64,000 bases of DNA, from contig JAADHV010000128.1 in assembly GCA_013151635.1 (NCBI GenBank), positions 1 to 64,000 on the forward strand, read 5' to 3'. The translations under genes were made by a program, and so were the position numbers. This DNA comes from Deltaproteobacteria bacterium. Lineage in GTDB: Bacteria > Desulfobacterota > Desulfobacteria > Desulfobacterales > Desulfobacteraceae. This document shows, piece after piece, positions 51,937-60,574 of this stretch. The notes below the pieces were generated by a model. That model made no database searches and was not told where the DNA came from. It worked only from the letters and a program-made list of their open reading frames with translations. Position 1 is the first letter of the stretch, and every line of letters begins with the position of its first letter.

Positions 51937-53823
51937 TCAAGCCCTCCGGCCATTACGCCGGAATGCAGAAATTCCAACCATTAACACAGATATGGCAGCA
52001 GGGGTCATCCCCTCTATCCTGGATGCCTGCCCCAAGGATTTAGGAAGGATCCTGGCTAGCTTTTCTTTTAGTTCATTTGAAAGGCCGTGGACTCTGGAAT
52101 AATTAAAATTTTCCGGGATGTTTATTTTTTCCAGGTCCTGGTATTTTTTTATTTCATTTACCTGGCGCTGGATATACCCTTCGTATTTTATCTCTATTTC
52201 AACCTGCTGCTCGGCCCTTTCCAGAACAGGTTCAGGCGGCGGGCAGATTTCCTTTAAAGATTGATAATCAAGCTGTGCCCTTTTTAAAAGCTGCTCAAGT
52301 TTAACACCGTTGGTTATTTGAGCCGTGCCTTTGGCCTGCAAAAATTCATTAATCTTTTTAGTGGGCTTTACAACAGCTTTTTTAACCCGCTGGATTTCTT
52401 TTCGGGTCTGGTCCTGTATTTCTCTGCATAATCTTAAAGTGTCGTCATCCACAAGCCCAAGCTCATTCCCAATCCGGGATAATCTTAAATCAGCATTGTC
52501 TTCTCTTAACAACAGCCTGTATTCAGCCCTGGAGGTAAACATCCGGTAAGGTTCCTTTGTTCCCCTTGTTACAAGATCATCCACCATAACGCCCATATAA
52601 GCCTGGGAGCGATCAAGCATAAACGGTTCTTTTTCCTGGACAGCCAGGGCAGCGTTAATACCTGCCCACAGGCCCTGTGCTCCTGCTTCTTCATATCCTG
52701 ATGTGCCGTTGACCTGGCCGGCTAAAAAAAGTCCTTTAATCCTTTTTGTTTCAAGGGAGGAGGATAATTCCAGAGGATTTACATAATCATATTCAATTGC
52801 ATAGGCAGGTCTCATGATCTTGGCTGCTTCAAGGCCTTTGACTGACCTGACAACTTTGTACTGGATTTCCAGAGGCAGGCTGTTCCCAAGTCCTGATGCA
52901 TAAATTTCTTTTGAGTTAATGCCTTCATATTCAAGTATGACATGATGGCTGTCCCTGTCCGGAAATTTAACGATTTTATCCTCAAATGAGGGGCAATATC
53001 TTGCAGACCTGCCTTTAATATGGCCGCCATAAAGTGCTGAATATTTAAGGTTCTGCCTGACAATTTCATGGGTTTTTTTATTTGTGCCGCCCATAAAACT
53101 TGGCAGCATGGGATTGGAAATTTGACTTGTTGAAAAAGAGAATGGTTTCGGCCTGTTTTCTGAGTTATGAATATTGAATTTGGAAAAATCAATCGTGTCT
53201 GCATGGAGCCGCGGCGGGGTGCCTGTTTTCATCCTTCCCATGTTAAACCCGAGTGCTGCAAGATTTTTTGCAAGCCTGATTGATGAAAATTCCCCGGCCC
53301 TTCCAGCCTCAAGTTTTGATGCCCCTATGTGGACTATACCTTTAAGAAATGTTCCCGTTGCAATGACGATGGCCTGTGTTGAGTATTCAAAGCCTGTATG
53401 GTCAACAATCCCTTTGACTTTATTTTGTTCAAGTACAAGATCCCGGGCCATTGCCTGTTTTAAATCCAGGTTTTTTGTTTTTTCAATGGCTGCTTTCATG
53501 TTTTTTGAATACAATGCTTTATCGTTTTGTGTTCTGGTTGAATGAACAGCAGGGCCTTTCCTGGTATTTAGTGTTCTGTATTGAATGGCAGAGGAATCAG
53601 TGATCTTTGCCATTTGACCGCCAAGGGCATCAATTTCCTTGACAAGCTGTCCTTTTGCCATGCCGCCTATGGAAGGGCTGCATGGCATGGATGCAATTTT
53701 ATCCATGTCAATGGTCAAAAGCAGGGTATTGCAGCCCATGCGAGCAGAAGCAATGGCTGCTTCACACCCGGCATGGCCCGCACCGATAACAATGACATCA
53801 TATTCTTTATAATTAAAATTCAT
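51937..53823 (-). CDS. mnmG: tRNA uridine-5-carboxymethylaminomethyl modification enzyme
   Basis: YDVIVIGAGHAGCEAA, SPSIGGMAKGQLVKEIDALGG, AGQVNGTSGYEEAGAQG. Confidence 0.96.
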   Translation of the reverse strand: MNFNYKEYDVIVIGAGHAGCEAAIASARMGCNTLLLTIDMDKIASMPCSPSIGGMAKGQLVKEIDALGGQMAKITDSSAIQYRTLNTRKGPAVHSTRTQNDKALYSKNMKAAIEKTKNLDLKQAMARDLVLEQNKVKGIVDHTGFEYSTQAIVIATGTFLKGIVHIGASKLEAGRAGEFSSIRLAKNLAALGFNMGRMKTGTPPRLHADTIDFSKFNIHNSENRPKPFSFSTSQISNPMLPSFMGGTNKKTHEIVRQNLKYSALYGGHIKGRSARYCPSFEDKIVKFPDRDSHHVILEYEGINSKEIYASGLGNSLPLEIQYKVVRSVKGLEAAKIMRPAYAIEYDYVNPLELSSSLETKRIKGLFLAGQVNGTSGYEEAGAQGLWAGINAALAVQEKEPFMLDRSQAYMGVMVDDLVTRGTKEPYRMFTSRAEYRLLLREDNADLRLSRIGNELGLVDDDTLRLCREIQDQTRKEIQRVKKAVVKPTKKINEFLQAKGTAQITNGVKLEQLLKRAQLDYQSLKEICPPPEPVLERAEQQVEIEIKYEGYIQRQVNEIKKYQDLEKINIPENFNYSRVHGLSNELKEKLARILPKSLGQASRIEGMTPAAISVLMVGISAFRRNGRRA

Positions 53824-53879
53824 AACCTGTTAATATATAATTGCTTGAGGGTTTGGTCAATAAGGTGATTTGAAAAATC
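53802..53879. repeat. Long direct repeat A, copy 1 (mnmG start codon/promoter region)
   Basis: attctttataattaaaattcataacctgttaatatataattgcttgagggtttggtcaataaggtgatttgaaaaatc; matches 56493..56572. Confidence 0.9.
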
Positions 53880-56436
53880 ATGCCAAGGGAAGATCTATTG
53901 ACCTGTAAAATTCTGTGACATAGGATTCCACAGTGGTTTCGTTTTCTATGGACAAATCAAGCAACCGGGTTATGGCAAGCATTTTTCCAACAATATAAAG
54001 ACAGTTGTTGATGGTATCTGCCTCTTCCGCCTTAATCCTGGCCTTTAAGAAATCTTGATTGACGTGGGTCTTAAATCCTGCCTGTTTTAAAATTTTTGAC
54101 ACCAGAAGGATCCTCAGGCTTCGTTTGCGAATATCTGCGGCACCGCCTTTAAAGGAAATGGTGATATGGTTGAGGTAAGGGTCGTCCGACACATATGAAT
54201 CCACTGCAACATAATGGTACCCCATGCTCAGGCTCAGATTCATATAACTTGGCGTGACCACGGCAAAACTCCTGGTGTCATAACCAATATTCTCAAAGGA
54301 CGGAGTGCGTATCATGGCCGTAAAGATACCGCCTGCTTGTGCCATCTGGTCCGGGCCCTGCCATGATACGCCAGGGGCATTCATACCGCTCCACAGAGCT
54401 TGAAACGGTTTGCAGACAATTGAATCGGCCCCGATCCGTTTCTGGTCAGGGGTGGTCACGGCGTTTTCAAACAAGTTCAGCAGAAAAAGACTTAACGGGA
54501 GCTTTGTTTTTATCTTATAAATATTTTTTATTTTTCCAAGCTGGGCCTTGTCCTTTAAGGAGAACATTTCGTTTAAAGCAGTTTCATGACAAAACCGGAT
54601 AATATCGTGCCAGGTACGGCATGATTCTTCTTTAAAACTGACTGCCCTTGGATCTGTGAGGTTCAGAGGAAATATAAGATCTGCAATCTTTCTTAACATG
54701 CAGTAAGACTCGGTCCGTTCGATATTGACCACAATGGGCTGCATTGTGACCTTATGAGTTAAAATTTCGTGGATAATCCCTTCGTAGATGACCCCTCTGG
54801 TGGCATCCACCGTTATTTCCCGGCCGTTTTCAAGAATGGAAAATATATTGGGAACCCTTACAACACAGGGTACCTTAAATTCCCGGACCACAGAGGACAT
54901 ATGGTCGGTTAGATTGCCTTTTTCCACAACAACAGCGCTTGCTTTTTGAAAGGCACCGATATATTGGGGAGAGGAATTTTTAATGACAAGAACGCCTCCT
55001 TTCGGGAAATCAAAAAGATCGTGGATATCACCGGCTTTGAAGACCTTTCCGGCTCCTGCTCCGGCTGCAACCGGCCTGGCCCTGTCTGAAATTATGGGGG
55101 CCCTGGTTTCTGATGCCGGAGGTTCCTGCTTTGTATTGAGATGCAGGGGTCTGGACTGCAGGATGATGAGCTGGTCTTTTTCATCAAAACACCACTCTAT
55201 ATCCTGGGCGCATTTAAAATGTGCCTCAATTGTAAGTGCTGCTTTTCCCAATTGACACAGTTGCTCTTTTGTCAGGCAGGGTCTGGTAATCAATTCCTCA
55301 GGGATCCTGATCTGCTTCAATCCGCCCTGCTCCTTAAGTTTGAGGGCAATTTTTTTAGGGACAATTTCCTTTCTGGACAGGGCAAAATCCGGCGTGCGCA
55401 TCAGAATATAGGTGTCAGCCGAGACAGCGCCCTCCACCAGAAGCTGGCCAAGCCCCCAGATCGCAGAGATAACAATCTCCTGCTTATCAGGCCGGACCGG
55501 GTCAGTGGTATAAAGGACTCCAGAACATTTGGCATCCACCATTTCCAAAAATCCCACGCTCATGTTGACATCTTCTGAACGAATGTTTTTTACCCTTTGA
55601 TACAGGATGCTGCGTGTATTATATTTGCTGGCCACGACTGCCTTGTATTTTTCCAGAAGCTGTCTTGCGGGAACATTTAAAATGCTGGAAAACTGCCCGG
55701 CAAAGGAGTGTTCCAGGTCTTCTCCAATGGCACTGCTGCGCACTGCCCATAAAATGCGCCGATTGTGGTTTTTTTCAAGTTTTCTGCTTTTTTTAGTGAT
55801 AACCTCTTCGATTTCGGGTGGCATTTTGACATCTGCAATCAATTGTTTGATTTTTTTTTCAGCCGCCAGAAGCTCATGGCTTTTGTTAACGTCTGTCTTG
55901 TGTAAAATATTCGCAATTTTTTCAGACAGAGTGTTATACTCGGAAAAATGGGTATAGGCACAGGCGGTCAAGCCAAAACCATCCGGAATCTGCAGATTGC
56001 ATTTATTCTTAAGTTCTCCCAGGTTTGCCATTTTACTGCCGACTTTATCAATATATCTGGCAGTGATTTTGTCCATGGGAATTATGATAGGGGTGTAAAT
56101 CGGATCCTTACTGCCGGAAGTGAACTCCCTGACCTCTTTTTCCATGTCTTCAAATGCGTGGAGCAGGTGATTATATCTGCCCCCGGATAGTGCAGAAAGG
56201 TCAAAGATAATATTTTTAACTGTTCGGGCCAGGTTTTTTATCATACTTTTAAGATAAGGCATGCTGATCAATTGCTGGTTATAATATTTATTTTCCAGTT
56301 CAGTCATCAGATCCAGGGCATGTTCATTTTCTGTCAGCAGGCCCAAAAAAGCTTTATACCTTAGTTGAAGGCTGCTCCGGGGCTTGCTTGGATTTTTACT
56401 GATTTTTTTCTTAAATTTTTTCCAGAATCGGATCAT
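53878..56436 (-). CDS. PEP/pyruvate-binding (PPDK_N-like) protein with PEP-utilizer mobile domain and uncharacterised C-terminal domain
   Basis: KMANLGELKNKCNLQIPDGFGLT, WAVRSSAIGEDLEHSFAGQFSSILNV, GGVLVIKNSSPQYIGAFQKASAVVVEKGNLTDHMSSVVREFKVPCVV. Confidence 0.88.
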   Translation of the reverse strand: MIRFWKKFKKKISKNPSKPRSSLQLRYKAFLGLLTENEHALDLMTELENKYYNQQLISMPYLKSMIKNLARTVKNIIFDLSALSGGRYNHLLHAFEDMEKEVREFTSGSKDPIYTPIIIPMDKITARYIDKVGSKMANLGELKNKCNLQIPDGFGLTACAYTHFSEYNTLSEKIANILHKTDVNKSHELLAAEKKIKQLIADVKMPPEIEEVITKKSRKLEKNHNRRILWAVRSSAIGEDLEHSFAGQFSSILNVPARQLLEKYKAVVASKYNTRSILYQRVKNIRSEDVNMSVGFLEMVDAKCSGVLYTTDPVRPDKQEIVISAIWGLGQLLVEGAVSADTYILMRTPDFALSRKEIVPKKIALKLKEQGGLKQIRIPEELITRPCLTKEQLCQLGKAALTIEAHFKCAQDIEWCFDEKDQLIILQSRPLHLNTKQEPPASETRAPIISDRARPVAAGAGAGKVFKAGDIHDLFDFPKGGVLVIKNSSPQYIGAFQKASAVVVEKGNLTDHMSSVVREFKVPCVVRVPNIFSILENGREITVDATRGVIYEGIIHEILTHKVTMQPIVVNIERTESYCMLRKIADLIFPLNLTDPRAVSFKEESCRTWHDIIRFCHETALNEMFSLKDKAQLGKIKNIYKIKTKLPLSLFLLNLFENAVTTPDQKRIGADSIVCKPFQALWSGMNAPGVSWQGPDQMAQAGGIFTAMIRTPSFENIGYDTRSFAVVTPSYMNLSLSMGYHYVAVDSYVSDDPYLNHITISFKGGAADIRKRSLRILLVSKILKQAGFKTHVNQDFLKARIKAEEADTINNCLYIVGKMLAITRLLDLSIENETTVESYVTEFYRSIDLPLA

Positions 56437-56492
56437 GAATAATTCCTTAACTCAATAATCATTTTTTTGATCAGCATTCCCAGCGCAGGCGC

Positions 56493-56572
56493 ATTCCTTT
56501 TATAATTAAAATTTATAACCTGTTAATATATAACTGCTTGAGGTTTTGGTCAATAAGGTTGATTGAAAAATC
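56493..56572. repeat. Long direct repeat A, copy 2 (decayed mnmG start/promoter region)
   Basis: attccttttataattaaaatttataacctgttaatatataactgcttgaggttttggtcaataaggttgattgaaaaatc. Confidence 0.9.
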
Positions 56573-56677
56573 CGGGCAGGTGTACAATATGATAAATAAT
56601 CGCTGCGTACTGGATGCAAATATTTTTTTGGAATATATCTATGCCGGAATTGCCTGGGGACTGCTGAAATACTATGA

Positions 56678-57421
56678 TTAAAACTTGTTGCGGATGATAT
56701 AATTATTGATGATCTGATTTATTTCACCATTATTTTTCATATACTTGATCTGCTGGTTTATCTTTTTAATCACAAGGGTGTGTCTACCCTTGGTAAAGCC
56801 GATATAGCCGTTCATGATTTTTAACGGGACCGGCAGAATTTTTAATTCACCCATCAACCCTTCTTTTCTTGCTATGTAAATGCCTACCATTTTATCACAG
56901 GGGTAGGCATCAAGACGGCCCAACACTAATTTTCTTAAATGATGCACATGTTCAGCTGCCGCATCCTTTATGATATTTTCATCATCATCAAACTTGCTGC
57001 CATAAGTATAACCGATCATAACCCCGATTTTTTTCCCCTTAAGATCATCAAGGGATTGATATCTCAGAGTGGAATCTTTACGTACAAAGAAAACCAGGGG
57101 GTTCTTGATAATCGGAGTTGAATAATCAAAATATGCCAGCCGTTTTTCAATTTTGTAAAAATTAAACAGCCCGTCATATTTGCCATCTTTAACCAGGTTA
57201 TATCCTCTCTTGAAAGGGAAAAAAGTGAGTCTGTATGCAATGTCTGCCCTTTTAAAAGCCTGCTCTACAATCCGGACAAGTATACCGGCAGGTTTACCGT
57301 TGACATGATCTTCATAAGGGGGAAAATTGACATATATCAATTCAATTTTACGGGCGTACAGATCTGTATAAAATAGTGTCAAAACCAAAACAAGAATAAA
57401 AAAAGCTGATTTGTTTTTCAT
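56678..57421 (-). CDS. Periplasmic substrate-binding protein (SBP_bac_3-like)
   Basis: MKNKSAFFILVLVLTLFYTDLYARKIELIYVNFPPYEDHVNGKPAGILVRIVEQAFKRADI; longer ORF start (57604) less likely. Confidence 0.85.
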   Translation of the reverse strand: MKNKSAFFILVLVLTLFYTDLYARKIELIYVNFPPYEDHVNGKPAGILVRIVEQAFKRADIAYRLTFFPFKRGYNLVKDGKYDGLFNFYKIEKRLAYFDYSTPIIKNPLVFFVRKDSTLRYQSLDDLKGKKIGVMIGYTYGSKFDDDENIIKDAAAEHVHHLRKLVLGRLDAYPCDKMVGIYIARKEGLMGELKILPVPLKIMNGYIGFTKGRHTLVIKKINQQIKYMKNNGEINQIINNYIIRNKF

Positions 57422-57819
57422 ATGTCCATTCATATAGTCTGGTTTTGTTTTTTTTATTGCCCGCCCACTGATCAAAGATGGATTTAAAGCATAAATTATA
57501 CCACGGCATGGATGATTTTCAATTGTTTTAAAAACCGGATAAAGTTTGTGCTTCCGGAAAAATGCCATCAGGATTAAGGGAGATACCGGGAAATATAATG
57601 ACATATGATGAAGTCATTGTATATAAGTTTGTCAGGTTAGTGAAAGATGTTAAAGAAATCTAAACGGCAAGGTAACTGCCAATGGCTTTTCAGTATAAAT
57701 AAACTAGATTGTTGACTTGATATGCTCCGCAGGACTATAGAAAAGGAAAAAATATTTTTTCTCGAATTTCAAAGACTGGAATGTGGGAAATATGACTTAA
57801 AAATGATTTGGTGCGTTAA

Positions 57820-58740
57820 ATGGATAAAAAGAAAAGGTATTCGGATTATAATTCTTATCTTAGAGGATTATTTAGCCAAAGAGTGCAGAAAATTGCTGTT
57901 GATGCAGGGCTGTCATGCCCTAACAGGGATGGCAGGCTTTCCTTTAAAGGGTGCATTTACTGCAACAAAAAAGGCTCCGGGTCTGGTAAGTTTGCAAAGG
58001 GGATTTCCATAAAAGAGCAGATCAAGACCGGTAAAATCGGCATGGTGAAAAAATATAAAGCTAAAAAGTTCATGGCTTATTTTCAATCTTATTCAAATAC
58101 TTATGCAAGCCCGGAACATATGAAACAAATATATGATGAGGCACTTTCCTGTGACGGCATGGTAGGAATGGCAATTGGAACACGGCCTGACTGCATTGAT
58201 GAAGAAAAACTTGATTTGATAGAATCCTACACAAAAAAATACCTTGTCTGGCTTGAGTATGGGCTCCAGTCTTCCCATGATTCCACCCTGGATTTAATCA
58301 ACAGGGGGCACTCATATGAAGATTTTTCCAATGCTGTGCAATTAACCCTTGGCAGGGGGATAAATATATGTGCCCATGTTATTTTAGGACTTCCGGGCGA
58401 AGATAAGAAAATGATGCTTGAAACTGCAAGAAGATTGGCTGACAGTGAAATTAACGGGATAAAAATTCATCTTCTTTATGTTATCAAAGGAACGATTCTC
58501 GACAGGATGTGGAAAGGGCGTGAATACACACCCATGGAACAAAAGGAATACGTGGGTACTGTGTGTGACTTTCTGGAATTATTGCCTGGAAAGATTATCA
58601 TACAGCGCATAACAGGTGATCCACACCCAGATGAATTAAGAGCCCCCATGTGGGCCGGCCGGTACAGGGAAACCTTTAATATGATCCAGCAGACCCTTGA
58701 GACAAGGAACTCTTTCCAGGGGATAAGATATAAAAAATAA
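57820..58740 (+). CDS. TIGR01212/YhcC-type radical SAM protein
   Basis: CPNRDGRLSFKGCIYCNKKGSGSG, YFQSYSNTYAS, ARGINICAHVILGLPGE-type motifs. Confidence 0.92.
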   Translation: MDKKKRYSDYNSYLRGLFSQRVQKIAVDAGLSCPNRDGRLSFKGCIYCNKKGSGSGKFAKGISIKEQIKTGKIGMVKKYKAKKFMAYFQSYSNTYASPEHMKQIYDEALSCDGMVGMAIGTRPDCIDEEKLDLIESYTKKYLVWLEYGLQSSHDSTLDLINRGHSYEDFSNAVQLTLGRGINICAHVILGLPGEDKKMMLETARRLADSEINGIKIHLLYVIKGTILDRMWKGREYTPMEQKEYVGTVCDFLELLPGKIIIQRITGDPHPDELRAPMWAGRYRETFNMIQQTLETRNSFQGIRYKK

Positions 58741-58783
58741 AAACTATTTTACCGCCAGATCAAAGTTGTTTAAAGTATGATCT
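58651..58783. repeat. Long direct repeat B, copy 1 (3' end of radical SAM gene plus decayed 3' end of ApbE)
   Basis: Aligns to 60575..60710 at constant offset 1924 across both stop codons. Confidence 0.88.
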
Positions 58784-58838
58784 ATCGGGTATCAATCTTT
58801 TCTTTCCATGAGGAAATGGCCTCATAATCTGCTCCGAA

Positions 58839-59585
58839 TCATGAATTTCGTGTGATTGTTTTCCTGCTCACACCGGCAAGACCCAGCAGGCCAAATCCGA
58901 GAAGGAACATGGTTGCAGGTTCCGGAACCGGTTGATCGGAGGAAAAGCCGCGGGCATTGTCATATTTGATCAGCCGTCCAAGTGCTATATAGCCATTGTC
59001 GTTGCTGTTATCAGCATCATCGTAATTGGTATCTATATACTGTACGTTATCCAACCACGCCTGAAGATTGGTGTTGGACCCGTAGCCGGAAACGTCGAAT
59101 CGAAGAGTATGCCAGCCTGCCTGTGCAAAGGGTGATGTTGAAAATGTATAAGAACCAATTGTCGGGTTGCTGCCAAGATATGTATCCAGTATCGTTATTC
59201 CGGTTCCACTGAACTGGGCCAGGTAGCCTGTGTCCCAGAAATGCTGTACCCCACTTAAGTTTTCACTGCTTCTCAGCCTAAGGTGGGCATAGGAAGAATC
59301 GGTATTGGTAAGATCAAAATACGCATCTACCGTGATCGACTGGTACAGGCTGGCCTGATTGCTGCCGTCCTTCCATAGGACAGAATATGGTGTGCCCGAG
59401 GCCTTGAGTTCTCCACCGGAAATAGACCAGGTGCCAGCTTTTGCTGTCCAGCCATCAAGAACGTTGTCATTAAAATTATCCGAAAACGCATACGTGCTGG
59501 CGACGGCCATAACTGGCACCATGAACAGAAAAAATAAACAAAAAACAAGAACAGACAATCGTTTCATCAGAACCTCCCGATTCAA
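58839..59585 (-). CDS. PEP-CTERM sorting domain protein
   Basis: Signal peptide; C-terminal PVPEPATMFLLGFGLLGLAGVSRKTITRNS. Confidence 0.92.
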   Translation of the reverse strand: MNREVLMKRLSVLVFCLFFLFMVPVMAVASTYAFSDNFNDNVLDGWTAKAGTWSISGGELKASGTPYSVLWKDGSNQASLYQSITVDAYFDLTNTDSSYAHLRLRSSENLSGVQHFWDTGYLAQFSGTGITILDTYLGSNPTIGSYTFSTSPFAQAGWHTLRFDVSGYGSNTNLQAWLDNVQYIDTNYDDADNSNDNGYIALGRLIKYDNARGFSSDQPVPEPATMFLLGFGLLGLAGVSRKTITRNS

Positions 59586-59729
59586 TTATTATACATGACG
59601 TTTTTTAGATTACGTCAGGGCTATTATTTTATTTTGTGGGTCTGCATAACCTGTGCCATTTTTAATTGGCCACTGTATATGGCAGTTTATAGGTGTTTTT
59701 ACAAGGCTATTGTATTGGTGAAAAAAATT

Positions 59730-59792
59730 GTGAAAAAAAGGTAATATATTGTGAAAAAAAGGTAATAAAATATGAAAAAAAGGTAATGGCAA
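59730..59792. repeat. 21-bp tandem repeat, 3 copies (rtgaaaaaaaggtaatnnnnn)
   Basis: gtgaaaaaaaggtaatatatt / gtgaaaaaaaggtaataaaat / atgaaaaaaaggtaatggcaa. Confidence 0.85.
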
Positions 59793-59888
59793 GGACAGAG
59801 ATATCGTGACGGTGGATCCTCGGGCCTGTGGTAGATAATTTACCCTGCCGTTGCATAAAAAAAAGCAAGGAATTAGTAAAGAAAAAGC

Positions 59889-59916
59889 TTGACATGATCA
59901 AATCATAGCTTATATT
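59889..59916 (+). promoter_or_regulatory. Sigma-70-like promoter upstream of ArsR-like gene
   Basis: TTGACA (59889-59894) - 16 nt - TATATT (59911-59916). Confidence 0.6.
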
Positions 59917-59939
59917 TAAGTCATTGCTTAATCACTTAA
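59916..59939. promoter_or_regulatory. Operator-like element, copy 1
   Basis: TTAAGTCATTGCTTAATCACTTAA; 20/24 identical to element at 60287..60310. Confidence 0.6.
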
Positions 59940-59958
59940 TTGCAATATTGTTGACCGA

Positions 59959-60261
59959 ATGAATATAGAACCTTCTGAAATATTTAAAGTATTGAGCGTT
60001 AAAATATTGAAACAAGCAGGTCTTGTCAGAAGCGAGAAGAAAGGATACTGGATACCATATTCGATAGATGAAAAAGCAATGGAAAATTGCCGGCAAATAT
60101 TAAATGAAGTTTGCACGTGCGGATGCCAGGGATCAGGAAAATATCGGGAAGTTGAATTAGAAAGGTCGGATTTGGAATCGCTGAAAAAATATCAGAAAGA
60201 GCTTAAAAACGAACTTAATACAGTACGGCAGAGAGTAAGAGAGCTGGAGTCTGCAAGATAG
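59959..60261 (+). CDS. ArsR/SmtB-like regulator lacking most of the helix-turn-helix (internally deleted)
   Basis: MNIEPSEIFKVLSV|KILKQAGLVRSEKKGYWIPYSIDEKAMENCRQILNEVCTCGCQGSG: start and wing of an ArsR fold with ~40 residues missing between them. Confidence 0.6.
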   Translation: MNIEPSEIFKVLSVKILKQAGLVRSEKKGYWIPYSIDEKAMENCRQILNEVCTCGCQGSGKYREVELERSDLESLKKYQKELKNELNTVRQRVRELESAR

Positions 60262-60286
60262 CAGGCAATTTTTTTTGTGCATATAA

Positions 60287-60310
60287 TTAAGTGACTGCTT
60301 AATTGCTTAA
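60287..60310. promoter_or_regulatory. Operator-like element, copy 2, overlapping TATAAT upstream of Cys-rich small ORF
   Basis: TTAAGTGACTGCTTAATTGCTTAA; TATAAT at 60282-60287. Confidence 0.6.
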
Positions 60311-60330
60311 GCAGAAAGGAGGTGATTAAA

Positions 60331-60432
60331 ATGGCAGAAAAAAAGAAAGGATGTGGCTGTGGATGCATTCCTGTGAAGCAAACCAGTGAGAAACCAGCCA
60401 AAGACAAAAAGAAAACCAAGAAATCCAAGTAG
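60331..60432 (+). CDS. Cys-rich basic small protein (33 aa, MAEKKKGCGCGCIPVKQTSEKPAKDKKKTKKSK)
   Basis: Near-perfect SD aaaggaggtgat 7-8 nt upstream of ATG; absent from ORF track because of length. Confidence 0.65.
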   Translation: MAEKKKGCGCGCIPVKQTSEKPAKDKKKTKKSK

Positions 60433-60453
60433 GTAGGGCATTGTATGTCATCG

Positions 60454-60497
60454 CCAGAGGGGATGGGAGTGCAAAGGAAAGTTCCTGTCCCCTCTGG
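60454..60497 (+). terminator. Stem-loop downstream of Cys-rich small ORF
   Basis: CCAGAGGGGA ... TCCCCTCTGG perfect 10-bp stem with inner AGGAA/TTCCT, followed by tcttt. Confidence 0.5.
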
Positions 60498-60574
60498 TCT
60501 TTCCTAAAGCTATCTAAAAAGTCACACGAAGCGTTGAAAAAAATGATAGAAAGAGTGACTGGTATAGAAGCCTG

